DNA from: Paragonimus skrjabini miyazakii
Taxonomy: Eukaryota > Platyhelminthes > Trematoda > Plagiorchiida > Troglotrematidae
NCBI GenBank assembly: GCA_014338405.1
Contig: JTDE01000699.1
Span: 83,233-147,232, forward strand
Direction: 5' to 3'
Length of the DNA stretch: 64,000 nucleotides
The notes beneath the pieces are model-generated. The model did no database searches, was not told the origin of the DNA, and was given only the letters and a program-made list of their open reading frames with translations. A program made the position numbers and the translations under genes. Within the stretch, counting starts at the first letter, position 1; the number at the start of each line of letters is the position of its first letter. This document shows positions 63,995-64,000 of the stretch, piece by piece.

Positions 63995-64000
63995 GTATGA
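63995..64000 (+). CDS. TRPC: TRPC channel exon, first six bases (cut by window end)
   Basis: The window ends ATCCTACAG|GTATGA. The acceptor follows a pyrimidine-rich stretch. The G completes the split arginine (AG|G) of the preceding exon, and TAT GA continues as Y and probably E or D. This is exactly what TRPC proteins have after ISSLR or ISSFR (Y/F, E). The exon is too short to prove alone, but phase, splice site and residue all agree. Confidence 0.8.
   Translation, partial: V

Larger units (their letters stand above)
9604..64000 (+). other. TRPC: TRPC-type cation channel gene, partial (six exons, spliced)
   Basis: This is the gene span from the first recognised exon to the window end. 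Exons 9604-9776, 11382-11613, 35920-36285, 54655-54702, 58493-58608 and 63995-64000 join in one frame (phases 2/1, 0, 0, 0, 2/1) and total 941 coding bases, about 313 residues. The joined product follows the TRPC order: S5, pore helix, S6, TRP box EWKFAR, proline motif, basic linker and conserved tail helix. TRPC proteins are tetrameric plasma-membrane cation channels, usually non-selective or Ca2+-permeable and opened downstream of phospholipase C. The family is certain from the motifs. Assignment to the TRP/TRPL/TRPC4-5 branch rests on the tail motif and is likely. The N-terminal ankyrin repeats, S1-S4 and the C-terminal end are not in the window or were not recognised. Confidence 0.93.

Noticed and set aside
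1..64000. CRISPR array, prokaryotic operon or rRNA genes
   Set aside because: No regularly spaced identical repeats, no dense coding and no rRNA-like sequence; the window has eukaryotic introns throughout.

Overview
The window is metazoan nuclear DNA in which almost everything is intron. Short islands on the + strand, each bounded by a plausible AG acceptor and GT donor, encode consecutive pieces of one protein: a TRPC-type (canonical transient receptor potential) cation channel. Six exons are supported: 9604-9776 (S5), 11382-11613 (pore and S6), 35920-36285 (TRP box and proximal C-terminal tail), 54655-54702 (short basic linker), 58493-58608 (conserved tail helix) and 63995-64000 (first six bases of the next exon, cut by the window end). 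Their phases join without a break (941 coding bases). The protein runs from just before S5 to the tail motif E-I-K-Q-D-I-S-S-L-R-Y, as in Drosophila TRP/TRPL and vertebrate TRPC4/5. The N-terminal ankyrin region, S1-S4 and the end of the tail lie outside the window or were not found.

The introns measure about 1.6, 24.3, 18.4, 3.8 and 5.4 kb. They carry decayed mobile elements. (1) A tRNA-like SINE family has canonical A and B boxes and about ten recognisable copies, most of them antisense to the channel gene. One copy has a perfect 13-bp target-site duplication. One copy is a dimer flanked by a 9-bp direct repeat. One copy ends in a foldback with 108-bp arms. (2) There are two Penelope-like retroelement (PLE) remnants. 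One at about 31.27-32.65 kb has reverse transcriptase, linker and GIY-YIG endonuclease, two in-frame stops and a nested SINE. One at about 8.63-9.1 kb has a GIY-YIG endonuclease on the - strand abutting an inverted linker segment on the + strand. (3) A few weaker tRNA-like heads may belong to other SINE families.

Large introns, an invertebrate-type TRPC and Penelope-like elements fit an invertebrate with a moderately expanded genome. A parasitic flatworm is my best guess, but the sequence read by eye cannot settle the taxon. I found no bacterial genes, no CRISPR array, no intact tRNA or rRNA gene and no convincing second protein-coding gene. The remaining open frames of up to about 166 codons lack splice-compatible or family support and are treated as chance.
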